A stretch of 17,473 nt of DNA from JASFTV01 sp050050615 (GTDB lineage Bacteria > Desulfobacterota > DSM-4660 > Desulfatiglandales > HGW-15), in NCBI GenBank assembly GCA_050050615.1, contig JASFTV010000031.1, positions 1-17,473 on the forward strand, written 5' to 3'. Shown piece by piece: positions 6,035 through 13,739 of the stretch. The notes under the pieces were generated by a model. It did not search any database and had not been told where the DNA came from. It saw only the letters and a program-made list of their open reading frames with translations. Every line of letters begins with the position of its first letter. Within the stretch, counting starts at the first letter, position 1. The position numbers were made by a program, and so were the translations under genes.

Positions 6035-6763
6035 ATGGCGAAGAGCGATCTCATACCCTCTCGAAGTGGTGGCCTTAGAACAAGGAAATGCCTTGCTTGC
6101 GGGACCAACAGCCTGAAGGCGGGAAGACGTTACTGCTCCAAGGAGTGCCGGGAGCAGGTACTTTGGGTTCTTTCCCTTTCGAAGGGATTGCTCAGGGTAT
6201 TCAATGCCAGATATGCCGCCTTTTCATTTAACAAAAATTATGTTTTCCTCGATGTCCTCCCCGTCTGGTCAAAAGAAATCTCCAGATTTGTTTACAAAAG
6301 GACGTCAGGGAAAAAGCCTGCGGAGGATCTCAAAAGCCTTATCCTCCAATCAGCAGAAGAATGGTATCGCATCATCAACAACAGAAACTCCAAAAGCTAT
6401 GCCTCTCTGTTTCTTCTTAGAAGGAACCACACCGATCGAATTCCTCCCGACTCCATCAGACCCGACAAAAAGATGAGACCCAGATTCTCCAAGCGCGAAC
6501 GAGAGTCCCTAGAGTTTCTCCAGCTCAAAATAGAGGAGTTGCTAACCGATGGGCACGCATCCAAAATAAGAACCTCTTATAAGAAGTTGGCCAAGATTTA
6601 CCACCCCGATGTGGGCGGCGATGCGGAGAAATTTAAGAGATTGCATGAGGCGCACCAACAGATGTTGTTATGGGCAGAAAGCCCACAGTTCACGTCGAGA
6701 AAAGCGCTCGTTGACAGCTGGTCATATGACGGCGCAACCAACAGATGGTCCCCACCTTTGTGA
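6035..6763 (+). CDS. Cys-cluster protein with a C-terminal J domain
   Basis: The 242-residue product has two recognisable ends. Residues 19-38 hold CxxC-x11-CxxxC (CLACG, then YCSKEC), a small zinc-finger-like cluster. Residues about 160-215 form a J domain: helix II SYKKLAKIYH, the HPD tripeptide at 190-192, then VGGDAEKFKRLHEAHQQML. J domains stimulate the ATPase of Hsp70 (DnaK). The Gly/Phe region and the four-repeat zinc domain of true DnaJ are absent, so this is a specialised co-chaperone or adaptor rather than DnaJ. The middle (40-155) is basic, with aromatic residues, and unrecognised. No signal peptide or membrane helix is seen. The GHMP kinase gene follows after 69 bases on the same strand. 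Its client is unknown. Confidence 0.82.
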   Translation: MAKSDLIPSRSGGLRTRKCLACGTNSLKAGRRYCSKECREQVLWVLSLSKGLLRVFNARYAAFSFNKNYVFLDVLPVWSKEISRFVYKRTSGKKPAEDLKSLILQSAEEWYRIINNRNSKSYASLFLLRRNHTDRIPPDSIRPDKKMRPRFSKRERESLEFLQLKIEELLTDGHASKIRTSYKKLAKIYHPDVGGDAEKFKRLHEAHQQMLLWAESPQFTSRKALVDSWSYDGATNRWSPPL

Positions 6764-6832
6764 AGGATTTCTAGCACGAATTATTCAGCGCTAGAAGCGT
6801 CTATATCATCCACGGGAAATGCGGATCCTTCC

Positions 6833-7885
6833 ATGTCTTTATCCCTAATAAAGATATTGCAGCCTCACCCCATCGAAGCCTCCGCCCCTTGTCGGCTTGA
6901 CTCGGGCGGGACATGGGATATCAAGGCGATGGCGCTCCCTATGGAGAGGATGGACCCGGTCACAATGAATGTCGCTCTGAATTTGAGAACCTGGGTGACC
7001 CTGTCCGCATTTAAAGAGGGCTGGGTGAGAATCTTGTCAGAAGGGTTTTCCCATGAGGAAGTGTACCCCCTTGGAAGCCTTCCCTTCAATTCTCCCTTTG
7101 GCCTCTTTTTTGCGGCCATCTCTCATTTTGGTTTCCACGGCCTTCAGGTCCACATCAGATCGGACTCCCCTGTGAAGGCAGCCCTTGGCGGTTCCAGCAC
7201 AGCTCTCGTTGCCCTCCTCCAGGCTCTTTCCAAGGTGGCCACAAGGTTGGGGAAGAAAAGACTTTCCGCCAGAGAAATTCTTCACCTGGGGTACCACTTG
7301 GAAGATGGGATTAGCCTGGGTGGCTGCGGCATCCAGGATCAAGCAGCCGCTGCTTACGGAGGTGTCAATCTGTGGATCTGGCGTTATGGAAACATGCGGT
7401 CCCCCTATAAGAGAGAGTCCCTGTTGGGGGTCAGGGGTCAGAAGGAGATGTCAAAGCATATCCTTTTGGCTTACAGCGGCAAAAGTCACGTTTCCTTGCG
7501 CATCAATCGCTCCTGGATCAGTGATTTTCTATCCGGCAAAACAAGAGCCGGTTGGATTGAGGTAAACGATATCGTAAGAAAATTGGCCCAGGCCATAAAG
7601 ATGAGGGACTGGAGTAAGGCTGCGGGTTTTCTGTGTGATGAGATGGCCGTTCGCAGAAAGATCACGCCTGATGCCCTCATACCCATTACTGAGAAACTGG
7701 TGAGCCAAGCCGAAAAAATCGGGTGCGGCGCTAGATTTGCAGGGGCAGGGGCAGGCGGCTCTGTGTGGGCTCTCGGGGAAACAGACAGCATAGCGCATCT
7801 CAGAAGTCATTGGGAAAGCTTACTGACCCCGGTGAGGGGGGCTAGGCTTCTCAACTGTACCGTTGATCCACTGGGGGTTTGGTAA
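6833..7885 (+). CDS. GHMP-family sugar/sugar-phosphate kinase, HddA-like
   Basis: GHMP kinases transfer the ATP gamma-phosphate to small molecules such as galactose, homoserine, mevalonate or heptose phosphates. The 350-residue product shows the N-terminal substrate strand SAPCRLDSGGTWD (about 17-29), the ATP loop PVKAALGGSSTAL (113-125), GCGIQDQAAAAYGGVN (164-179) and the C-terminal glycine loop FAGAGAGGSVWAL (302-314). The DSGG and QDQ...YGG features are closest in style to D-glycero-D-manno-heptose 7-phosphate kinases and fucokinase-like enzymes, but no heptose or nucleotide-sugar genes flank it. The Shine-Dalgarno before ATG 6833 is weak. It is probably co-transcribed with the J-domain gene. 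It is convergent with the pilT operon, with 49 bases between stop codons and no clear terminator. Fold and activity class are confident, substrate open. Confidence 0.85.
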   Translation: MSLSLIKILQPHPIEASAPCRLDSGGTWDIKAMALPMERMDPVTMNVALNLRTWVTLSAFKEGWVRILSEGFSHEEVYPLGSLPFNSPFGLFFAAISHFGFHGLQVHIRSDSPVKAALGGSSTALVALLQALSKVATRLGKKRLSAREILHLGYHLEDGISLGGCGIQDQAAAAYGGVNLWIWRYGNMRSPYKRESLLGVRGQKEMSKHILLAYSGKSHVSLRINRSWISDFLSGKTRAGWIEVNDIVRKLAQAIKMRDWSKAAGFLCDEMAVRRKITPDALIPITEKLVSQAEKIGCGARFAGAGAGGSVWALGETDSIAHLRSHWESLLTPVRGARLLNCTVDPLGVW

Positions 7886-7934
7886 AGGAAGGAATGAAAA
7901 ATGTTATCCGAAGTTCCTCAGGCTGGAATACGGC

Positions 7935-8207
7935 TTAATGGGTCTCACTCTCAGAGATAGAACCACATGCTCCCGATTCAAAGGCAGGTCTGAACTCACC
8001 CAGCAGGTCATTCGTCGCTTGCTCAACCATGCACACATCCCGTTCAGAAACCTGGCTCATATCCATGTCATCGATGATTCTTTTTAACTCTTCAAACTGA
8101 GACAAAAACTTCTCGTTCTCACGAGGATAATCGACCCTTTTGTGAACGTCGATGATGGTGCCGATACAGTTCTGTACCCTTAAAAGATATTTGTGTTTTA
8201 GTTTCAT
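7935..8207 (-). CDS. Small helical protein, last gene of the pilT operon
   Basis: The 90-residue product is not assigned to a known family. It is charged and predicted mostly helical, with a basic N-terminus (MKLKHKYLLRVQN) and acidic heptad-like stretches (FEELKRIIDDMDM). It has no signal peptide and no Cys pattern. It starts 11 bases after the stop of the zinc-ribbon/receiver gene on the same strand, with GCAGAG before the ATG. That spacing is the main reason to treat it as a gene. It may be a partner of the preceding protein or of the two ATPases. Confidence 0.6.
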   Translation of the reverse strand: MKLKHKYLLRVQNCIGTIIDVHKRVDYPRENEKFLSQFEELKRIIDDMDMSQVSERDVCMVEQATNDLLGEFRPAFESGACGSISESETH

Positions 8208-8218
8208 CTCTGCGCCAT

Positions 8219-8935
8219 CTAACCCTTCCCGATCTCAACCAGCGTGTCCATAAAGATCTTGTAGAACCTCTCGTTTTCCGAAATCGCTTTTTTCAGGATG
8301 GGTTGCAGTTTGTCCACATCCTTTGTATTGATGACCAAATTGGCACTTCTGGCAAAGGCCATCATGTTGTCCATGGTCTTAAACTTGTCGGACATGAGGG
8401 CGAGAAAGATCTGGCGACGGACGGCCATGGGAAGCCGGTTCAGAAAATTGGTAATTTGACTGTTTTCCACCGGCTGTCCGCCGAACCCGTCAACCAGAAT
8501 AATCAGATCGAAATGGTGAAAGCGCAATTTTCCGACAGCATCTCTTATGTCAGGCGTTGAGATGCTTTCATAACCGAGTTGGCGCAATGATTTTTGCATC
8601 TTTTCAGCATGATCCCTGTTGTCCGCCATAACCAATGCCAGCTTGGTCCCTTCTTCATAGAAATCAAGGGCTTCATCGCTGCTGTAGTCTTCATAGGTAT
8701 AGGTCCCTTCTTTTGATTCCTGGCTGGGCTTGGCGTCTATGAACCGAAGGCGGAATTTTCCCGTATCAGAATCATTTTTCGGTACAGGAGGGGAGGGCTC
8801 CAGTTCCGCCCTCCGGCCATTCAGGGTAATCTTGCCCTTGCATTTCGGACAACTCACCCGTACCATCTGCTCCCTGGGGATCTTTTCATCAGGGATGTTC
8901 AATTTAGCCTTACAATGCTGGCAGGTAACCTCCAT
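8219..8935 (-). CDS. Zinc-ribbon protein with degenerate receiver-like domain
   Basis: The 238-residue product begins with an MJ0042-type zinc ribbon (Cys5, Cys8, Cys29, Cys32; TCQHC...SCPKCKG). An acidic, Ser/Pro-rich linker (about 42-95) follows, then a domain at about 98-215 that resembles a CheY-like receiver. That domain has strand 1 KLALVMADNRD, a helix with QLGYES, strand 3 FDLIILVDGFGG and strand 4 QIFLALMS. The Asp pair of strand 1 is reduced to AD, and Asp149 is one residue off the usual phospho-acceptor spacing, so phosphorylation is doubtful. AGGAG lies eight bases before ATG 8935. It is translated just after the second PilT-like ATPase (27-base gap), suggesting a regulator of pilus retraction or twitching. 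No transmembrane segment is seen. Confidence 0.75.
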   Translation of the reverse strand: MEVTCQHCKAKLNIPDEKIPREQMVRVSCPKCKGKITLNGRRAELEPSPPVPKNDSDTGKFRLRFIDAKPSQESKEGTYTYEDYSSDEALDFYEEGTKLALVMADNRDHAEKMQKSLRQLGYESISTPDIRDAVGKLRFHHFDLIILVDGFGGQPVENSQITNFLNRLPMAVRRQIFLALMSDKFKTMDNMMAFARSANLVINTKDVDKLQPILKKAISENERFYKIFMDTLVEIGKG

Positions 8936-8962
8936 CTTGGGTGCTCCTAATGGATTAGGCTA

Positions 8963-10138
8963 TCACTTCTTAGTGTGTTTCCTTTCATAGTCCGAATCTA
9001 ATCTCAAACCCTCTATGGTCGTTGTTTTTTCACCCTTTTCCGCCTTGACCGCATCGATGGCCCTTCCTACAACAGCTTTGTGGGACGCATAACTCATGGC
9101 TGTCTCTTGAGTAATAAGCTGCTTCTTGTAAAGGTCGGCGATAGACTGATCAAAGGTCATCATACCAAAAGGCTGGCTCTGTTCGATGATTTCATAAAAG
9201 GTCTTGCCTTCGGATTCTCCGTGGAGGATGCAATCCTTCACCCTGAGGTTGGCACGCAGGATCTCGAAGGCTGCAACGCGACCGCCTCCAACTTTGGGTA
9301 ATAACCGCTGACATGCAATCCATCGCACGCTGTCCGCGAGGCGGATACGGATCTGTCTTTCTTCTTCCCTTTCAAACATTCCCACCATCCTGTTTATAGT
9401 CTGACCTGCATCCGTCGTATGAAGGGTCGTAAGAACCAGATGTCCGGTCTCCGCAGCAGATAGCCCGATCTCTACGGTTTCTCTGTCCCTCATCTCACCA
9501 ACCAGAATCACCTTTGGAGCCTGCCTCAGCGCGGCCCTGAGTCCATTTGCGAAAGTATCGTAATCTATTCCCAATTCCCGTTGATTGAACGTGGCCTTCT
9601 TCTGGGCATGGACGTATTCTACAGGGTCCTCCAGGGTCACCACATGGACCGAGTTCCTCTCGTTGATCTCGTTCAACATAGCCGCCAGGGAGGTGGATTT
9701 ACCAGTCCCGGTCGCCCCGGTTACCAGGATGATGCCGTTTCTTTCTTCGCTCATCATACGAAAGGCAGGAGGAAGCTTCATCTCCTCAATCGTGGGAACC
9801 CTTGAGGCCAGCTGGCGCATAGCTGTCGAATAAAACCCTTTCTGTGAAAAGATGTTCACCCTGAAGCGGGCCTTACCAGCCAGCTGATAAGCCGTATCAC
9901 AAGAACCCTCGGTGAGGAGCGTTCTTGTCAACCTGCGGTCCCCATCAATCAGGTTGAGTGCCAAGATTTCCGCCTGGAAAGGGGTTAATTTGTCAATCGC
10001 AGGATTGAGTGAAACCGGCTTCAGCTCGCCTGAAGTCTCCACCTGGAAGGGTTTATCCACCGTGACGTTAAGGTCTGAGACGTTGTCATGGGACTCCAGC
10101 ATGACCGTAAGGATATGGTCTATCTGTTGCCGTCTCAT
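8963..10138 (-). CDS. PilT/PilU-family type IV pilus retraction ATPase, divergent paralogue
   Basis: This is a hexameric secretion-type ATPase of 391 residues. The Walker A is GATGTGKS (141-148), the Asp box TLEDPVEY (168-175), the Walker B ILVGEMRD (211-218) and the His box TGHLVLTTLHTTDA (231-244). These core motifs are intact, so ATP hydrolysis is likely. It differs from its neighbour: the N-terminal domain keeps SDL but has lost the DLHL-type core, the conserved REDPD before Walker B is RQAPK, and the PilT AIRNLIRE motif is not conserved (NLRVKDCIL). A basic tail of about 30 residues extends the C-terminus. By position and divergence it plays the part of PilU, a PilT-dependent helper ATPase; calling it pilU outright would go too far. 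Confidence 0.85.
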   Translation of the reverse strand: MRRQQIDHILTVMLESHDNVSDLNVTVDKPFQVETSGELKPVSLNPAIDKLTPFQAEILALNLIDGDRRLTRTLLTEGSCDTAYQLAGKARFRVNIFSQKGFYSTAMRQLASRVPTIEEMKLPPAFRMMSEERNGIILVTGATGTGKSTSLAAMLNEINERNSVHVVTLEDPVEYVHAQKKATFNQRELGIDYDTFANGLRAALRQAPKVILVGEMRDRETVEIGLSAAETGHLVLTTLHTTDAGQTINRMVGMFEREEERQIRIRLADSVRWIACQRLLPKVGGGRVAAFEILRANLRVKDCILHGESEGKTFYEIIEQSQPFGMMTFDQSIADLYKKQLITQETAMSYASHKAVVGRAIDAVKAEKGEKTTTIEGLRLDSDYERKHTKK

Positions 10139-10225
10139 AGGTTATTTTACCTTCCTTTCATTCTTCTCGTGTGCTCCCTCACGATTTGTCGCTTAAAGAA
10201 CTATTTTACCATTATTGCCGACCTG

Positions 10226-10250
10226 GAGGTATAGGTGACCTTTATACCTC
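10226..10250 (-). repeat. Hairpin straddling the pilT stop codon
   Basis: GAGGTATA (10226-10233) and TATACCTC (10243-10250) form a perfect eight-base-pair stem around nine bases. The minus-strand TAA of pilT (10242-10244) falls at the loop-stem junction. No T tract follows, so it is not a standard terminator. It may affect mRNA stability or the pilT to paralogue ratio. Confidence 0.55.
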
Positions 10251-11324
10251 TGTGAAATCGGAGGGCGGGTGCTTCAAAAAGGCAAGGAATTTTGACTTCT
10301 CAAAGGCCCTCAAGTAAGCATCATCCGCACTGATGATCTTTTTCATCAAAAGGTCCATGATGGCGTCATCCATGGACTGCATGCCATATTTTTTCCCTGT
10401 CTGGATCATAGAAGGTATCTGATAGGTCTTCCCCTCTCTTATGAGATTGCGAACAGCAGGGTTGGCGATCATGATTTCAAGGGCAGCAACCCGCCCCCTT
10501 CGATCTCGCCTCTTGAAAAGGCTCTGGGCGATGACAGACCTAAGACCATCCGCAAGGGTGTTCCTGATCTGTTCTTGTTGGTTTACAGGAAATACCTCGA
10601 TAACACGATCCACCGTTTTCGCAGCACTGGTTGTGTGGAGAGTGGCAAAGACGAGGTGGCCTGTGGCGGAGGCCTCAATGGCGAGCGAAATGGTTTCGAG
10701 GTCGCGCATCTCGCCCACCATGATAATGTCGGGATCCTCCCTCAGGGCCCCCCTAAGGGCCGCTGCGAAAGATCTTGTATGCATGCCGACCTCCCGGTGG
10801 TTGATGACAGCCTTCTCACTTGAATGCACAAATTCTATGGGGTCTTCAATGGTCAGGATGTGTTCTTTGCGGTTCATGTTTGCCTCATGGACAATGGCAG
10901 CCAGTGTGGTTGACTTACCACTACCCGTGGGGCCTGTAACCAGAACCAGTCCCCTCGGCAAGGTGGCCAGTCTTTTGACCACCTTAGGAAGAAGAAGCTC
11001 ATCGCAGGTCAAGATCTTGGAGGGGATTTCTCTGAAAACGGCGCCCACCCCATACTTCTGCTGAAAGAAGTTGGCCCGATACCGGGCAAGTCCAGGAATT
11101 TCATATGCAAAATCAACATCCCCCGTCTCCTCGAATTCTTTGACCTTGTGTTCAGGCGCTATCTCATAGAGCATAGCCTTCAGGGAATCATTTTCTAGGG
11201 GGTGGTATTTTACACGTTCCAATTCACCGCCGATTCTCAGAACAGGCTGCTGTCCGGCAACCAGGTGCAGGTCTGATGCAGCTTGTTCATTCATGAGTTT
11301 AAAAAAGGCGTCTATTTGTGCCAT
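10242..11324 (-). CDS. pilT: Type IV pilus retraction ATPase PilT
   Basis: PilT powers pilus depolymerisation and twitching motility at the inner membrane base of the machine. The 360-residue product is canonical. It has the N-terminal SDLHLVAGQQPVLRIGGEL, Walker A GPTGSGKS (131-138), Asp box TIEDPIEF, REDPD before Walker B IMVGEMRD (201-208), the His box TGHLVFATLHTTSA (221-234), the PilT signature AVRNLIREGKTYQI (290-303) and GMQSMDDA (314-321). GGAGGGG lies six bases or so before the ATG, and a good promoter at 11357-11384 precedes it. It heads a four-gene minus-strand unit with a divergent PilT paralogue, a zinc-ribbon/receiver protein and a small protein. Pilin and assembly genes are not in the window. 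Confidence 0.95.
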   Translation of the reverse strand: MAQIDAFFKLMNEQAASDLHLVAGQQPVLRIGGELERVKYHPLENDSLKAMLYEIAPEHKVKEFEETGDVDFAYEIPGLARYRANFFQQKYGVGAVFREIPSKILTCDELLLPKVVKRLATLPRGLVLVTGPTGSGKSTTLAAIVHEANMNRKEHILTIEDPIEFVHSSEKAVINHREVGMHTRSFAAALRGALREDPDIIMVGEMRDLETISLAIEASATGHLVFATLHTTSAAKTVDRVIEVFPVNQQEQIRNTLADGLRSVIAQSLFKRRDRRGRVAALEIMIANPAVRNLIREGKTYQIPSMIQTGKKYGMQSMDDAIMDLLMKKIISADDAYLRAFEKSKFLAFLKHPPSDFTEV

Positions 11325-11356
11325 GAATCCCCTCCCGACATTCTACTAACCCTATT

Positions 11357-11384
11357 ATTATATCCAGAAATAAACTTTGTTCAA
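11357..11384 (-). promoter_or_regulatory. Promoter of the pilT operon
   Basis: On the minus strand TTGAAC (plus 11379-11384), a 16-base spacer and a perfect TATAAT (plus 11357-11362) lie about 33-60 bases before pilT. It is one of the best promoter matches in the window. Confidence 0.7.
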
Positions 11385-11416
11385 GTTTTAAAACACGGCT
11401 CTCTCATCCGACCTGT

Positions 11417-12070
11417 TCACTCAATCGGGCTTTGTTCATCCTGTGTGCCTGTCTCTTCCCCTATTTCCTTGGACATCATCAGGGCATGCTGCCCAGCAGG
11501 GTAGAACTTTCTCTTTATCGTGCATGGACGGTATCCGCTCTTGCTGAAGAGTTTCTGGGCGGCAAGGTTTTCTGTCGCCGTATGCAGAAAAAGTCGCTTC
11601 TCTCCAAGTTCGGCCGCCTTTTTCTCTGTCTCTTTGATGAGCATTTGGCCAATCCCCATCTGCTGTTTTTCAGGTTCAACAGCAATCGCGAGCAGTTCAC
11701 AAAGAAACGCGATATCGGGATCCTGTGACAAGCGGCCCGTCATCACAAACCCTGCAGGCTCCCCATCCACGAGGGCAATGAGCGTCATGGTCATTCCGGA
11801 TTCAAACCATTGAGAAATCCTGTCCTTATAAGGGCCATATATGCTGAAGACTTTTCCGCTCAATTGTCTGATGAACCCACCGTCAGTCAATCGGGCTGCA
11901 CGTATTCTCACCCGCCTCTTTTGATAAGGCCCCTTCTTGGAATGGAGATTCGATTTGTATGAGCGGTCCTCTGGTCCTTTATGGCGCAAGCCTCTTATGC
12001 CGGACTGCCGGAGGCGCCCGAGACGTTTGGTTTCACCATACTTGCCGAATCGACCTCGCTTACCCATCAT
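11417..12070 (-). CDS. GNAT-family N-acetyltransferase (RimI-like) with basic N-terminal extension
   Basis: The C-terminal two thirds form a GNAT acetyltransferase domain that moves an acetyl group from acetyl-CoA. VRIRAARLTDGGFIRQL opens it, TLIALVDGEPAGFVMTG is strand 3-4, LLAIAVEPEKQQMGIGQML is motif A with the Q-x-x-G-x-G CoA loop, and ENLAAQKLFSKSGY is the typical motif B. It resembles ribosomal-protein-alanine acetyltransferases. About 50 residues before the domain are strongly basic (GKRGRFGKYGETKRLGRLRQ). The start is uncertain. ATG 12070 or 12067 keeps the extension, and a GTG at 11914 with AGAGG nearby would give the bare domain. An in-frame GTG at 12190 adds residues without visible conservation or ribosome site. 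The pilT promoter begins after its 3' end, so it is transcribed separately. Substrate unknown. Confidence 0.8.
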   Translation of the reverse strand: MMGKRGRFGKYGETKRLGRLRQSGIRGLRHKGPEDRSYKSNLHSKKGPYQKRRVRIRAARLTDGGFIRQLSGKVFSIYGPYKDRISQWFESGMTMTLIALVDGEPAGFVMTGRLSQDPDIAFLCELLAIAVEPEKQQMGIGQMLIKETEKKAAELGEKRLFLHTATENLAAQKLFSKSGYRPCTIKRKFYPAGQHALMMSKEIGEETGTQDEQSPIE

Positions 12071-12565
12071 TGAAAGCGCATCGAGCCAGAATGCTCGATT
12101 TAATATCGTCACGCTGTTGCCAAAATCATTGTATAGGGTTTCACTCCAGACTGATGATCCTTTCCTTCTATGGCAACGCTTTCCCGCCACGGGGGGACAT
12201 TCCCGCTTTTTTTGTGCTCTCGCACCATTTTCAGGTTGGCTCTTTAAGATACCACCCTTTTGTTCCGTAACCCCCTGCTGTTAATGCTGTCATCTGAATG
12301 CTGCAGTACGCTTCATGAACAAATCGGCCTGGGGTCTTGATTCAATAGGGGCTTAACCTCTCGGGAGCTTTACAACAGGTTGAAATCAGAATGCTGGGGC
12401 TATCCGTGCTGCTATCCCCATAGCATCATGGCGTGTTCAGACTGTTGAATGATGTGAATGAATGCCTGTCTTCAGCATATCTTCTTTCGCCTGCTCCGGT
12501 ATCCCCGCCGCGATAAGAAGCAATGCTGGGTCTTTGTATCTCAGTCGTAGAAATACCGGGAAATT
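12071..12565. other. Gene-free spacer between the GNAT and deacetylase genes
   Basis: Open frames here are short and unlike proteins. The only structure I see is an imperfect hairpin at 12391-12426 (ATGCT-GGGG pairing with CCCC-AT-AGCAT around 16 bases), without a T tract. A distant seven-base inverse repeat CCGGTAT/ATACCGG lies at 12497-12503 and 12552-12558. No convincing promoter for the GNAT gene was found. Confidence 0.5.
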
Positions 12566-13612
12566 TTACAGATTTTTCCAGTGCTGGCGGTGGGTGTTTC
12601 TTACCCGTTCAATTAGATAGTTAAGCATCTCCTGGTGAGCGGTGGCCAGAAGCGCCCCGGTATTGGTCTTCGACAGTCCGGCCAACTCCTTTAAGACCTG
12701 TTCCACCGAATCCCTTTGGCCGTGGACATCATATCCCCCCTCAAGAGTTAGGACAACTTTTCCTCCACAGCATGCATCTGCGATATCCATAATGGTGCGG
12801 ATCAATCCTGCAAAGCCATTTGGTGTCACATTCATACCTCCAAGGGGATCTCCGATATAAATATCAAAGCCAGCCGATACGAGGATTATTTCGGGTTGGA
12901 ACTCAAGGGCGATGGGTCTTAGTATTCTCTCATATATGCCCACATATTCTCCGTCGCCGTATCCGATGCTCAGAGGCACATTAACGGTAAACCCCTTGCC
13001 TTGGCCCACGCCCACTTCATCAAATGCGCCACTGCCCGGATAGTAGGGGTACTGATGGGTGGAAAAGTAGAGGATCGAGGGATCGTTTTCAAAGGAGTGC
13101 TGGGTCCCATTGCCGTGATGTAAATCCCAGTCTGCGATAAGAATACGCTTCAGACCCAGAGACCCCTGCGCATATCTTGCACCAATCGCCACATTATTGA
13201 ACAGACAGAAACCCTTTGCCTCACTTCTTTCTGCATGGTGCCCGGGGGGTCTTACCAGGGCGAAGGCATTGTCCAGGTCCCCGGCGTTGACCATCGAGAT
13301 AGACTGGCATAACCCACCCGCTGCCAGAACAGCCGCCTCGTAAGAGGCTGCACAGGTCTGGGTATCTGGATCCAAATAAGTGTATTCCACACCTGCCGTG
13401 GACTCAAGCCTTTCCACATAGCCCGGGGAATGGACCGAAAGAAGCTCATTTTTTCCAGCTTCCCTCACAGGGACTTCTACAAATTTCGCCCTCATGTCAG
13501 GATCCTCGAGCATGGCGTATATAGTCTCGAGTCGCTCCGGGCATTCAGGATGGTACTTACCCATCCAATGCTCCATATATCTCTTGTGCTTGACGATTCC
13601 TGTTTTAGCCAC
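12566..13612 (-). CDS. Histone deacetylase/AcuC-family zinc deacetylase, class II-like
   Basis: Bacterial members of this family remove acetyl groups from lysines (AcuC) or acetylpolyamines. The 348-residue product keeps the full active site, with numbers counted from GTG 13612: tandem His125-His126 in RPPGHHAE, zinc ligands Asp163 and His165 in DWDLHHGNG, Asp250 in SAGFD, and the transition-state Tyr294 in LEGGYD. HPECPERL near the N-terminus and STHQYPYYPGSG are typical of the class II/HDAC6-like branch. I chose GTG 13612 because AGAGG lies eight bases upstream and the product then begins AKTGIVKHKRY like its relatives; a GTG at 13645 would add eleven residues. The gene stands alone, with the GNAT gene 495 bases downstream on the same strand. 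Activity is likely, the substrate is not known. Confidence 0.92.
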   Translation of the reverse strand: MAKTGIVKHKRYMEHWMGKYHPECPERLETIYAMLEDPDMRAKFVEVPVREAGKNELLSVHSPGYVERLESTAGVEYTYLDPDTQTCAASYEAAVLAAGGLCQSISMVNAGDLDNAFALVRPPGHHAERSEAKGFCLFNNVAIGARYAQGSLGLKRILIADWDLHHGNGTQHSFENDPSILYFSTHQYPYYPGSGAFDEVGVGQGKGFTVNVPLSIGYGDGEYVGIYERILRPIALEFQPEIILVSAGFDIYIGDPLGGMNVTPNGFAGLIRTIMDIADACCGGKVVLTLEGGYDVHGQRDSVEQVLKELAGLSKTNTGALLATAHQEMLNYLIERVRNTHRQHWKNL

Positions 13613-13739
13613 TTCACTAACCTCTATTTGAAACGAGGTGTTCACTCAAAACACTGGGCTAGAGGATCAAACCTCGCGCTGTCCCCAGGGGGAGATGTCC
13701 AGCTTAATGCCTGTCTCAATATCATAGTTTTTGCAAAGG

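Noticed and set aside
7886..7934. Terminator between the convergent GHMP kinase and pilT operons
   Set aside because: No inverse repeat with a T tract could be found in the 49 bases.
10441..11064. 207-residue plus-strand open frame opposite pilT
   Set aside because: Antisense shadow of pilT, low-complexity Arg/Ser/Leu composition and no ribosome site.
12391..12426. Hairpin as a terminator of the deacetylase gene
   Set aside because: It is about 140 bases past the stop, has an interrupted stem and no T tract.
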